A DNA stretch of 32,224 bases from Candidatus Intestinimonas merdavium (GTDB taxonomy: Bacteria > Bacillota > Clostridia > Oscillospirales > Oscillospiraceae), in assembly GCA_019115785.1 (NCBI GenBank), contig DXCX01000081.1, positions 1 to 32,224 of the forward strand, read 5' to 3'. Under the pieces are notes generated by a model that saw nothing but the letters and a program-made list of their open reading frames with translations, had not been told where the DNA came from and did not search any database. Of this stretch, positions 23,566-30,260 are shown piece by piece (positions within the stretch are counted from its first letter, which is position 1; every line of letters begins with the position of its first letter). The translations under genes were made by a program, and so were the position numbers.

Positions 23566-24891
23566 ATGGCAGAAAACAGCAAATGGCAGAGCCTGGGCCA
23601 AAAGATCCTCTCTGCCGCCCGGAATGAACTCTACCTCAACCTGCCCTTTCTGGATGCCGCCCTGGGCGCCCTTCGCCTGGAGACCGGTTTCGACACCCCC
23701 ACTCTAGCCACCGACGGACAGGCCCTCTATTACTCCGGCACCTGGCTCTCCGCCCGGTATGAGCGCAGCCGCGCCCTGGTGTGCCGGGCCTACCTCCACA
23801 CCGTCCTCCACTGCCTCCTCCGGCACCTCCCCAAGCGCCGGGGCCGTGACGGGGCGCTGTGGGACCTGTGCTGTGACATCGCGGTGGAATCCATTCTGGA
23901 TGGCCTGGACTACCCCTGTCTGGCCGCCCCGGTGGCGGTGAGCCGGCGGCAGGCGCTCTATGAGCGGTTGGGGGGCGCCGAAAAGGCCCTCACCGCTGAG
24001 GCCATCTACCGCCACTTCCGCCGGGAGCGGCTGAGTCCCTATGAGCGCGCCACCCTGGTCCGGGAGTTTGTCCAGGATGACCACAGCCTTTGGGAGCAAA
24101 GGCAAAACCAAGAAAATGAGGAGCAGTGGCGGAGGGCCGCCCAGCGGGTGCAGACGGGGATGGAGACCCTCTTCAGCCAGAACGCCTCCGGCGGCCAGGC
24201 CGTGCTGGAGCAGCTGCGGGTGGAAGCCCGGGAGAAGCACGACTACCGGGCTTTTCTTCAGCGTTTCGCCGTCCTGGGGGAGGAGCTGGGGGTGGACGGC
24301 GACACCTTCGACTATGGCTACTACGCCTACGGCCTGCGGCGCTACGGCAACATGCCTCTCATCGAGCCCCTGGAGACCCGGGAGGCCCGCCGCATCCGGG
24401 ACCTGGTCATCGCCATCGATACCTCCATGTCCACCTCCGGGGAGCTGGTGCGGCAGTTCCTCTCCTACACCTACACCATACTCAAGGAGAGCGAGAGCTT
24501 TTTTCGTACCTTCCGCCTGCGGCTCCTCCAGTGTGACGACCAGCTCCGGGCCGACCAGCTCATCACCAACGAGGAGGATCTGAGGGAGAGCATGGAGCAC
24601 TTCCAGCTCACCGGCCAGAGCGCCACCGACTTCCGTCCCGTCTTCGACCATGTGGAGGCCCTGCGCCGGAAGGGAGCGCTCCGGGACCTGCGGGGGCTCC
24701 TCTACTTTACCGACGGCCTGGGCGTATACCCCACCCGCCGCCCGGACTACGACACCGCTTTCGTCATGCTGGCTCACCAGGGCTTTCCCGAGCGGGTGCC
24801 CCCCTGGGGCATCCGGGTTCTGCTGGATGAGGATGAGCTGGACCAGGAGGACCCCCAACCTGACACCCTTTCCGAGGAGGCACAGCCATGA
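23566..24891 (+). CDS. VWA-domain protein with N-terminal DUF2201-like metallopeptidase fold
   Basis: The 441-aa product has two parts. Residues about 10-240 resemble the putative metallopeptidase domain often found before such VWA domains, with a helix containing LHTVLHCLLRH (77-87) and a second helix with WDLCCDIAVESIL (99-111). The usual HExxH glutamate is Thr79, so peptidase activity is doubtful. Residues about 275-425 are a VWA domain with an intact metal-ion site: DTSMS (285-289), T354 in SATDFRP and D383 in FTDG. AGGTGG lies close before the ATG, and the stop overlaps the next start by four bases (ATGA). VWA proteins paired with MoxR ATPases often act together in protein or metal-cofactor remodelling; the client here is unknown. 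Confidence 0.88.
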   Translation: MAENSKWQSLGQKILSAARNELYLNLPFLDAALGALRLETGFDTPTLATDGQALYYSGTWLSARYERSRALVCRAYLHTVLHCLLRHLPKRRGRDGALWDLCCDIAVESILDGLDYPCLAAPVAVSRRQALYERLGGAEKALTAEAIYRHFRRERLSPYERATLVREFVQDDHSLWEQRQNQENEEQWRRAAQRVQTGMETLFSQNASGGQAVLEQLRVEAREKHDYRAFLQRFAVLGEELGVDGDTFDYGYYAYGLRRYGNMPLIEPLETREARRIRDLVIAIDTSMSTSGELVRQFLSYTYTILKESESFFRTFRLRLLQCDDQLRADQLITNEEDLRESMEHFQLTGQSATDFRPVFDHVEALRRKGALRDLRGLLYFTDGLGVYPTRRPDYDTAFVMLAHQGFPERVPPWGIRVLLDEDELDQEDPQPDTLSEEAQP

Positions 24892-26417
24892 ATATTAAAC
24901 GCGCCAAAGAGGAGATCCAAAATACCGTCCGGGCCTACCTGTCCCGGGATGAGCTGGGGGCCTGGCGCATCCCGCCGGTGCGGCAGCGTCCCCTTCTCCT
25001 CATGGGTCCGCCGGGCATTGGCAAGACCCAGATCATGGAACAGATCGCCGGCGAAATGGGCATCGGCCTGGTGAGCTATACCATTACCCATCACACCCGG
25101 CAGTCCGCTCTGGGCCTCCCCTTCATCCGGGAGGAGACCTTCGGCGGCCGGACCTGCTCGGTCACCGAGTACACCATGAGCGAGATCCTGGCCTCGGTCT
25201 ACCGGACCATGAAGGACACCGGGGTCCAGGAGGGCATCCTCTTCCTGGATGAGATCAACTGCATCTCTGAAACCCTGGCCCCCATGATGCTCCAATTTCT
25301 CCAGTGCAAGACCTTCGGCAATCAGCGTCTCCCCGACGGCTGGATCATCGCCGCCGCCGGCAACCCGCCGGAGTACAACAAATCGGTGCGGGAATTTGAC
25401 GTGGTCACTCTGGACCGGGTCAAGCGTATGGACATCACCGCCGATTACGGCGTGTGGAAGGAGTACGCCCAAGCCCGGGGCATCCACGGGGCCATCCTCT
25501 CCTATCTGGACCTGCGGAAGGAGCATTTTTACGCCGTGGAGCGCACTGCCGACGGCCTCCAGTTCGTCACTGCCCGGGGTTGGGAGGACCTCTCAGAGCT
25601 GCTCCTCTCCTACGAGGCCCTGGGCATCCCCGCCGACCGGGAGGTGGTGGGAGAATACCTCCAGCTCCCCCGTATCACCCGGGATTTTGCCGACTATCTG
25701 GCCCTCTACGACCAGTACCGCAAGGTCTACCATGTGGACGAGATCCTGACCGGAGCATGGACACCCCTGGTGGTCCGGGAGCTCTCCTCCGCCCCCTTTG
25801 ACCAGCGTCTGAGCATCCTGGGACTCCTCCTCTCCCGCCTCCGGGAGGAGTGCCGCCGGGTGTGGGAGCTGGACGCCCTGGCCGACGCCCTCCACGCCGA
25901 CCTGGCCGCGCTGAAAGAGGTGCTGGACACCGCCGAGCCCGCCGCCTTCCTGGAGGAGCGCGCCGACCGGCTCCGCCAGGACCTGGCCCGCCGCCGCGCC
26001 GCCGGCTCCGCCGACCGGCAGGGGGAGCGCCTTGCCCTGGCCCACCTGGGGCGGCTGGAGGAGCTGCTCCGGCATCTGACCGCCGCCGCTCCCACCGACC
26101 CCGCCGCCGCCTTCGACCTCCTCAAATCCGACTTCCAGACCGATGTGGACCTGCGTGCCCAGGCCGCCGCACAGGTGGGCGGCCACCTGGAGCAGGCCTT
26201 CGCCTTCCTGGAGGCCGCCCTTGGGGAGGGCCAGGAGCTGGTCATCTTCGCCACCGAGCTCACCGCCGGCACCCATACCTCCTGGTTCATCCAGAACTTC
26301 GGCTGTGAGGCCTACTACCACCACAACAAGTCCCTGCTCTTCAACGACACCCGGCAGGCCCTTCTCTCTGAGATCGCCCAGATCCGCCGGGACCAGGCTC
26401 CTCCCGAGGAAACCTGA
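24888..26417 (+). CDS. MoxR-type AAA+ ATPase, 509 aa
   Basis: MoxR ATPases are chaperone-like machines that work with VWA-domain partners. The N-terminal AAA+ module (about 1-200) has Walker A GPPGIGKT (40-47), Walker B ILFLDEI (117-123), a sensor-1 Asn in AAGNPP (156-161) and arginines near 177-180 in LDRVKR that may form the finger. Residues about 200-320 look like the lid and a following helical part. A long Ala/Arg/Glu/Leu-rich helical region (about 320-430) probably forms coiled coil. The C-terminal block contains FATELTAGTHTSWFIQNFGCEAYY (split here as positions 445-468) and is unassigned. The start overlaps the VWA stop, with GAGGAGG 7 nt upstream. It is the last gene before a strong terminator. 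Confidence 0.9.
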   Translation: MNIKRAKEEIQNTVRAYLSRDELGAWRIPPVRQRPLLLMGPPGIGKTQIMEQIAGEMGIGLVSYTITHHTRQSALGLPFIREETFGGRTCSVTEYTMSEILASVYRTMKDTGVQEGILFLDEINCISETLAPMMLQFLQCKTFGNQRLPDGWIIAAAGNPPEYNKSVREFDVVTLDRVKRMDITADYGVWKEYAQARGIHGAILSYLDLRKEHFYAVERTADGLQFVTARGWEDLSELLLSYEALGIPADREVVGEYLQLPRITRDFADYLALYDQYRKVYHVDEILTGAWTPLVVRELSSAPFDQRLSILGLLLSRLREECRRVWELDALADALHADLAALKEVLDTAEPAAFLEERADRLRQDLARRRAAGSADRQGERLALAHLGRLEELLRHLTAAAPTDPAAAFDLLKSDFQTDVDLRAQAAAQVGGHLEQAFAFLEAALGEGQELVIFATELTAGTHTSWFIQNFGCEAYYHHNKSLLFNDTRQALLSEIAQIRRDQAPPEET

Positions 26418-26464
26418 AAACAGCGGTCCCACCTGCACCACAGGCGGGACCGCTGTTTGTTTTT
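26418..26464. terminator. Bidirectional terminator between the MoxR gene and galT
   Basis: Arms AAACAGCGGTCCC (26418-26430) and its complement (26446-26458) enclose an inner CCTG/CAGG stem. On the plus strand the stem is followed by GTTTTTCTTC. It begins directly after the MoxR stop and lies 6 bp from the galT stop on the other strand, where it ends in TTTTCAGG. Confidence 0.9.
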
Positions 26465-26470
26465 CTTCTC

Positions 26471-27970
26471 TTATACCTGGGAGAGGAACCGCAGGAAGGC
26501 AGACTTGCCCTCCTGGGTGCGCTTGTAGACACCGGCGTGCTCCAGCACCCGGGCAAAGACCAGGCCCGTCTCCTTTTCCACAATGTCCAGGGCGTTGTCC
26601 GCCGTGATGGTGTATTTGCCCCGGAAGCCCTCAGCCCAGTCGGCGTGCTTGGCGGTGCGCTCGTCGGCCCGGAGATCGGCGCCGCTGACCAGGGCGTTGG
26701 CCACGGCGGAGAGCTCCTCCTTCAGCCGGGCGGGGAGGACGGCCAAGCCCATGACCTCGATGAGGCCGATGTTCTCCTTCTTGATATGGTGGAGCTCAGC
26801 GTGGGGGTGGTAGACCCCCAGGGGGTGCTCAGCGGTGGTGATGTTGTTGCGGAGCACCAGGTCCAGCTCATAGTCCTCCCCCCGCCTCCGGGCGATGGGG
26901 GTGATGGTATTGTGGGGCTCCCCGTCGGTTTCAGCGAAGATAAACACCGTCTCGTCCGTATACGCCCTCCAGGAGAGGAGAATTTTATCGGCCAGGTCGA
27001 TGAGACGCTCCGGGTCGGCGGCAGTGAGCCGGACCACCGACATGGGCCACTTCACGATACCGGCCTTCACATCCTCATAGGCGGGGAAGGTGAAGGGGGT
27101 TTCCACCGGCGCCTTGGCCATGGCGAAGGTGTAGTGTCCCCCCTGGAAGTGGTCGTGGGCCAGGATGGAGCCGCCCACAATGGGCAGATCGGCGTTGGAG
27201 CCCACAAAGTAGTGGGGGAACTGGCCCACAAAGTCCAGGAGCTTGGCAAAGCAGGCTCGGTCGATCTTCATGGGGACGTGCTCGCTGTTGAGGCAGATAC
27301 AGTGCTCATTGTAGTAGACATAGGGGGAGTACTGCAAAAACCAGGGGGAGCCGTTGATGGTGATGGGAATAATCCGATGATTGCCCCGGGCGGGGTGGTT
27401 GACCCGGCCGGCATAGCCCTCGTTCTCGGCACAGAGGAGGCAGCGGGGATAGGCCGAGACGGGCAGGTTCCGGGCGGCGGCGATGGCCTTGGGGTCCTTC
27501 TCCGGCTTGGAGAGGTTGATGGTGATGTCCAGCTCCCCGTACTCCGTGGGGGAGAGCCACTTCACATCCTTGGCGATGCGGTCCCGGCGGATGTAGTTGG
27601 TGGCCTGGCTGAACTGATAGTACCAGTTGGTGGCCGTCTCCGGGCTCTGGGCATAAAGGGCACGGAATTTGTCAATGACCTGGGCGGGCCGGGGGGTGAG
27701 CCGCCCCATGAGCATGGTGTCAAAGAGGTCCCGATAGACCACCGAGTCCTCCTTGAGCACGCCCCGGGCGTGAGCATCATCCATGAGGGCGGTGAGCACG
27801 GCGGTCAGCTCCACCGGGCGCTCCGCCGGGGTCTCCGGCTCGGTATAGCTGTCCAGCCCCAGGGCCTCCAGCAGGGTATTCACCGCCCACATGCGCTCAC
27901 AGGGCTCGATGAGGCCGGTGTCCAGGGCATAGGTCACCAGGGCCTGGATCTCTCTGTCCATCATGGTCAT
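26471..27970 (-). CDS. galT: Galactose-1-phosphate (UDP-glucose--hexose-1-phosphate) uridylyltransferase, class II
   Basis: GalT exchanges UMP between UDP-glucose and galactose-1-phosphate in the Leloir pathway. At about 499 aa this is the longer Firmicutes (class II) form. Signatures are YPRCLLCAENEGYAGR, NEHCICLNSEHVPM, the GSILAHDHFQGG block and the late motif HPHAELHHIKKENIGLIEV, which includes the HPH active-site triad expected to carry the uridylyl group. I chose ATG at 27970, which overlaps the galE stop by one base; ATGs at 27964 and 27961 are alternatives because GGAGG is 4 nt from the first and 10 from the second. It is transcribed with galE. No galK or galM is in the window. Confidence 0.95.
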   Translation of the reverse strand: MTMMDREIQALVTYALDTGLIEPCERMWAVNTLLEALGLDSYTEPETPAERPVELTAVLTALMDDAHARGVLKEDSVVYRDLFDTMLMGRLTPRPAQVIDKFRALYAQSPETATNWYYQFSQATNYIRRDRIAKDVKWLSPTEYGELDITINLSKPEKDPKAIAAARNLPVSAYPRCLLCAENEGYAGRVNHPARGNHRIIPITINGSPWFLQYSPYVYYNEHCICLNSEHVPMKIDRACFAKLLDFVGQFPHYFVGSNADLPIVGGSILAHDHFQGGHYTFAMAKAPVETPFTFPAYEDVKAGIVKWPMSVVRLTAADPERLIDLADKILLSWRAYTDETVFIFAETDGEPHNTITPIARRRGEDYELDLVLRNNITTAEHPLGVYHPHAELHHIKKENIGLIEVMGLAVLPARLKEELSAVANALVSGADLRADERTAKHADWAEGFRGKYTITADNALDIVEKETGLVFARVLEHAGVYKRTQEGKSAFLRFLSQV

Positions 27971-28962
27971 CAGCCCTCCCCGTAGCCATTGGGGTGGGAC
28001 TGATGCCACTTCCATGCGGTGGAGATGATGGTGCTCAGGTCGTCATACTTGGGCTTCCAGCCCAGGACCTTCACCGCCTTCTCGGAGGAGGCGATGAGCT
28101 GGGCGGGATCGCCGGCGCGGCGGGGGGAGATCTCCGCCGGGATGGGGTGGCCGGTGACCGCTCGGGCAGTGTCAATGACCTCCTTCACAGTGAAGCCCAC
28201 GCCGTTGCCCAGGTTGAAGACATTGTTGTCGCCCCCCTTGAGGAGGTAGTCCAGAGCCAGGATGTGGGCCTGGGCCAGATCGGTGACATGGATGTAGTCC
28301 CGGACGCAGGTGCCGTCCTTGGTGGGGTAGTCGTCACCGAAAATGGAGACATGATCCCTCTGTCCGTTGGGCACCTGGAGGATGATGGGCACCAGGTGGG
28401 TCTCCGGGTTGTGGGCCTCCCCGATGTCGCCGGAGATGTGGGCGCCGCAGGCGTTGAAGTAGCGCAGGGCCACATATCTGAGGCCGTGGGCCTTGGACAC
28501 CCAGCTCATCATGTGCTCCATGGCCAGCTTGGTCTCGCCGTAGCAGTTGGTGGGCTGGGTCTTGTCGGTCTCCAGAATGGGCACAGACTCGGGCTCGCCG
28601 TAGGTGGCGGCAGTGGAAGAGAAGACGATCTTCTTTACCCCATGGGCCACCATGGACTGTAGGAGGACCGTGGTGCCGCAGAGGTTGTTGTCATAGTACT
28701 TCAGGGGATCGGACATGCTCTCCCCCACCTGGGAGGAGGCCGCGAAGTGGACCACGCCCTCGATGTCCTCGGACTCGAAGACCTTGTCCATGGCCGCCCG
28801 GTCCCGGATGTCGGCCTGGTAAAACCGGGCCTTGGGATGGACCGCCTGCCGGAAGCCGGTGAGGAGGTTATCCACTACCACCACATCCCGGCCCGCGTCG
28901 ATAAGCTCGTACACCGTATGAGAGCCGATGTAGCCGGCTCCGCCCAACACTAAGATCGCCAT
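27970..28962 (-). CDS. galE: UDP-glucose 4-epimerase
   Basis: GalE interconverts UDP-glucose and UDP-galactose using tightly bound NAD. The 330-aa protein is full length. The Rossmann nucleotide motif GGAGYIG is at 7-13, the catalytic Ser/Thr region SSTAATYG at 115-122 and the YxxxK pair Tyr141/Lys145 in YGETK. Conserved blocks RYFNACGA and VRDYIHVTDLAQAH follow. The stop and the galT start overlap (TGATG), so the two are translationally linked. Upstream is a promoter with a GalR-type operator. Confidence 0.97.
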   Translation of the reverse strand: MAILVLGGAGYIGSHTVYELIDAGRDVVVVDNLLTGFRQAVHPKARFYQADIRDRAAMDKVFESEDIEGVVHFAASSQVGESMSDPLKYYDNNLCGTTVLLQSMVAHGVKKIVFSSTAATYGEPESVPILETDKTQPTNCYGETKLAMEHMMSWVSKAHGLRYVALRYFNACGAHISGDIGEAHNPETHLVPIILQVPNGQRDHVSIFGDDYPTKDGTCVRDYIHVTDLAQAHILALDYLLKGGDNNVFNLGNGVGFTVKEVIDTARAVTGHPIPAEISPRRAGDPAQLIASSEKAVKVLGWKPKYDDLSTIISTAWKWHQSHPNGYGEG

Positions 28963-29002
28963 TTCTGATGCGCCTGCCTTTCCTCATTTTCTTGGTGTCT
29001 TC

Positions 29003-29031
29003 AGTATATCCGTGCGGGGAAGAAATAGCAA
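29003..29031 (-). promoter_or_regulatory. Promoter of galE-galT
   Basis: On the minus strand TTGCTA (29031-29026), a 17-bp spacer and TATACT (29008-29003) lie 40 bp before galE. The operator palindrome is 4 bp upstream of the -35 box. No terminator is visible between galR and this promoter, so galR transcripts may continue into galE. Confidence 0.7.
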
Positions 29032-29035
29032 GTCG

Positions 29036-29052
29036 AATTTTTAGTAAAAATT
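29036..29052. promoter_or_regulatory. GalR operator at galE, perfect 17-bp palindrome
   Basis: AATTTTTAGTAAAAATT has 8-bp arms around a single central base. Its core TTTTAGTAAAA occurs again at galR. The site sits just upstream of the galE -35 box, a place that could block RNA polymerase or, with bound effector, assist it. Confidence 0.78.
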
Positions 29053-29087
29053 TAACTTTGTCACAGCGCACAGTTGCACCCGGTCCC

Positions 29088-30125
29088 TTATGGGCAATCT
29101 GACGGAGGGGCGGCGCTTTCCCGGACCACCAGAGAGGGGGGGACCACCACCTTCACTGGCAGGGTGCGGATGGGCGGCCGGCCCGGGAGGGCGGCCCGCT
29201 CCGCCAGGAGCCGGACGGCGGCCCTCCCCATCTCCTGGGCGTGGGTGGACACCGAGGTGAGGGCCGGGGTCACCAGGGCGGAGAGGGGTGTGTCGTTGAA
29301 GGAGACCAGGGAGAGGTCTTTAGGGATGGAGAGCCCTGCCTCGGTGATGGCCCGGACTGCCCCCAGGGCGCTCTCCTCGCTGGCGGCCAGGAAAGCGGTG
29401 GGGCGTGGGGCGCCGGAGGCCAGATAGGCGCTCAATGCCTGGGAGGTGGAATGGGCGTCCATAGGGGCCTCCACCAAAAGGCCGGTGTCCAGAAGACCGT
29501 GAGCCCCCATGTGGGCCATGAACCGCTCCCGGCGGATCTCCGGCGCCGGCTCCCCCCGGTCGTCAGGGCGCTGTGCGGGGCCGATGAAGCCCACTCTCCT
29601 GTGGCCCAGACCCAGCAGGTAGTCCACCGCCAACCGGATGCCCAGGTCATAGTTGAGGACCACCGAGTCGAACCGGGACTCGTCAGGGGATGCGTTGAGG
29701 AAGACCACGTTGGGACTCACCGCCGCCAGGTCCTCCGCCTCACGGCGTGTAAACCGCCCGATGGCCACCACCCCATCCACAGCCCCCTCCGGCGGGGCAA
29801 AGCCCTCCCTCCGCCGGGCCAGGGCCTGGAGGGCGATGCGCTGGTCCAGGCATGCCTGCTCCACATAGCCTCGGAGGTAGAGGTAAAAGGGGTCTTCCAG
29901 CTGCTGGGCAGGGGTCAGCCGCTCCGCCGCCGCCGCCCGCATGAGGGGCTTGGGCGCCCGGCCCCGGCGGGACTTGGTGGCGGCGTAGTTGAGGCGGCCA
30001 GCCTCCTCCAGCACCCTTTTCCGGGCCTCTGTGCTCACTGCCAGACCCGGGTCCCCAGTGAGGATACGGGAAATGGTGGCCGGGGCGTACCCCGTCCGCT
30101 CTGAGAGTTCCTTCAGGGTGGCCAT
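29088..30125 (-). CDS. galR: LacI-family transcriptional regulator, GalR-like
   Basis: The 345-aa protein has the usual LacI plan: an N-terminal helix-turn-helix (1-24, MATLKELSERTGYAPATISR), a hinge region to about 60 containing DPGLAVSTEARKRVLEEAG, and a periplasmic-binding-like sugar domain (about 80-340) with GHRRVGFIGP, PTAFLAASEESALG and DLSLVSFNDTPLSALVTPALTSV. The DPxLxV sequence after the HTH is typical of Gram-positive GalR. It is directly upstream of galE-galT and the same operator core lies at both promoters, so it most likely represses itself and the gal genes until a galactose-related inducer binds. The inducer is inferred. ATG at 30125 gives the normal family start. Confidence 0.9.
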   Translation of the reverse strand: MATLKELSERTGYAPATISRILTGDPGLAVSTEARKRVLEEAGRLNYAATKSRRGRAPKPLMRAAAAERLTPAQQLEDPFYLYLRGYVEQACLDQRIALQALARRREGFAPPEGAVDGVVAIGRFTRREAEDLAAVSPNVVFLNASPDESRFDSVVLNYDLGIRLAVDYLLGLGHRRVGFIGPAQRPDDRGEPAPEIRRERFMAHMGAHGLLDTGLLVEAPMDAHSTSQALSAYLASGAPRPTAFLAASEESALGAVRAITEAGLSIPKDLSLVSFNDTPLSALVTPALTSVSTHAQEMGRAAVRLLAERAALPGRPPIRTLPVKVVVPPSLVVRESAAPPSDCP

Positions 30126-30157
30126 AGGCTCCCCCTCCCTTCCAATCCTTCCACATA

Positions 30158-30168
30158 TTTTACTAAAA
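30158..30168. promoter_or_regulatory. GalR operator at its own promoter
   Basis: TTTTACTAAAA is a palindrome and is the reverse complement of the galE operator core. It lies 2 bp downstream of the -10 box, over the expected start of transcription, which fits autorepression. Flanks (ATAT) are only partly symmetric. Confidence 0.72.
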
Positions 30169-30170
30169 AT

Positions 30171-30199
30171 ATTCTAGCTCTGCCGGCGCCGGTTTGCAA
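30171..30199 (-). promoter_or_regulatory. Sigma-A type promoter of galR
   Basis: On the minus strand TTGCAA (30199-30194), a 17-bp spacer and TAGAAT (30176-30171) precede galR by 45 bp. The spacer contains the 10-bp palindrome CCGGCGCCGG. Confidence 0.78.
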
Positions 30200-30200
30200 G

Positions 30201-30241
30201 AAAAAAAGCGCCGGCGTCCGGACTTGAGATCCGGACGCCGG
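30201..30241 (-). terminator. Intrinsic terminator after rpoC
   Basis: Perfect 12-bp arms (30211-30222 and 30230-30241, CCGGCGTCCGGA and complement) enclose a 7-base loop. On the minus strand GCGC and seven Ts follow. It starts 19 bp past the rpoC stop and ends just before the galR promoter. Confidence 0.92.
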
Positions 30242-30260
30242 TACAGGATGTTGAAGAAGC

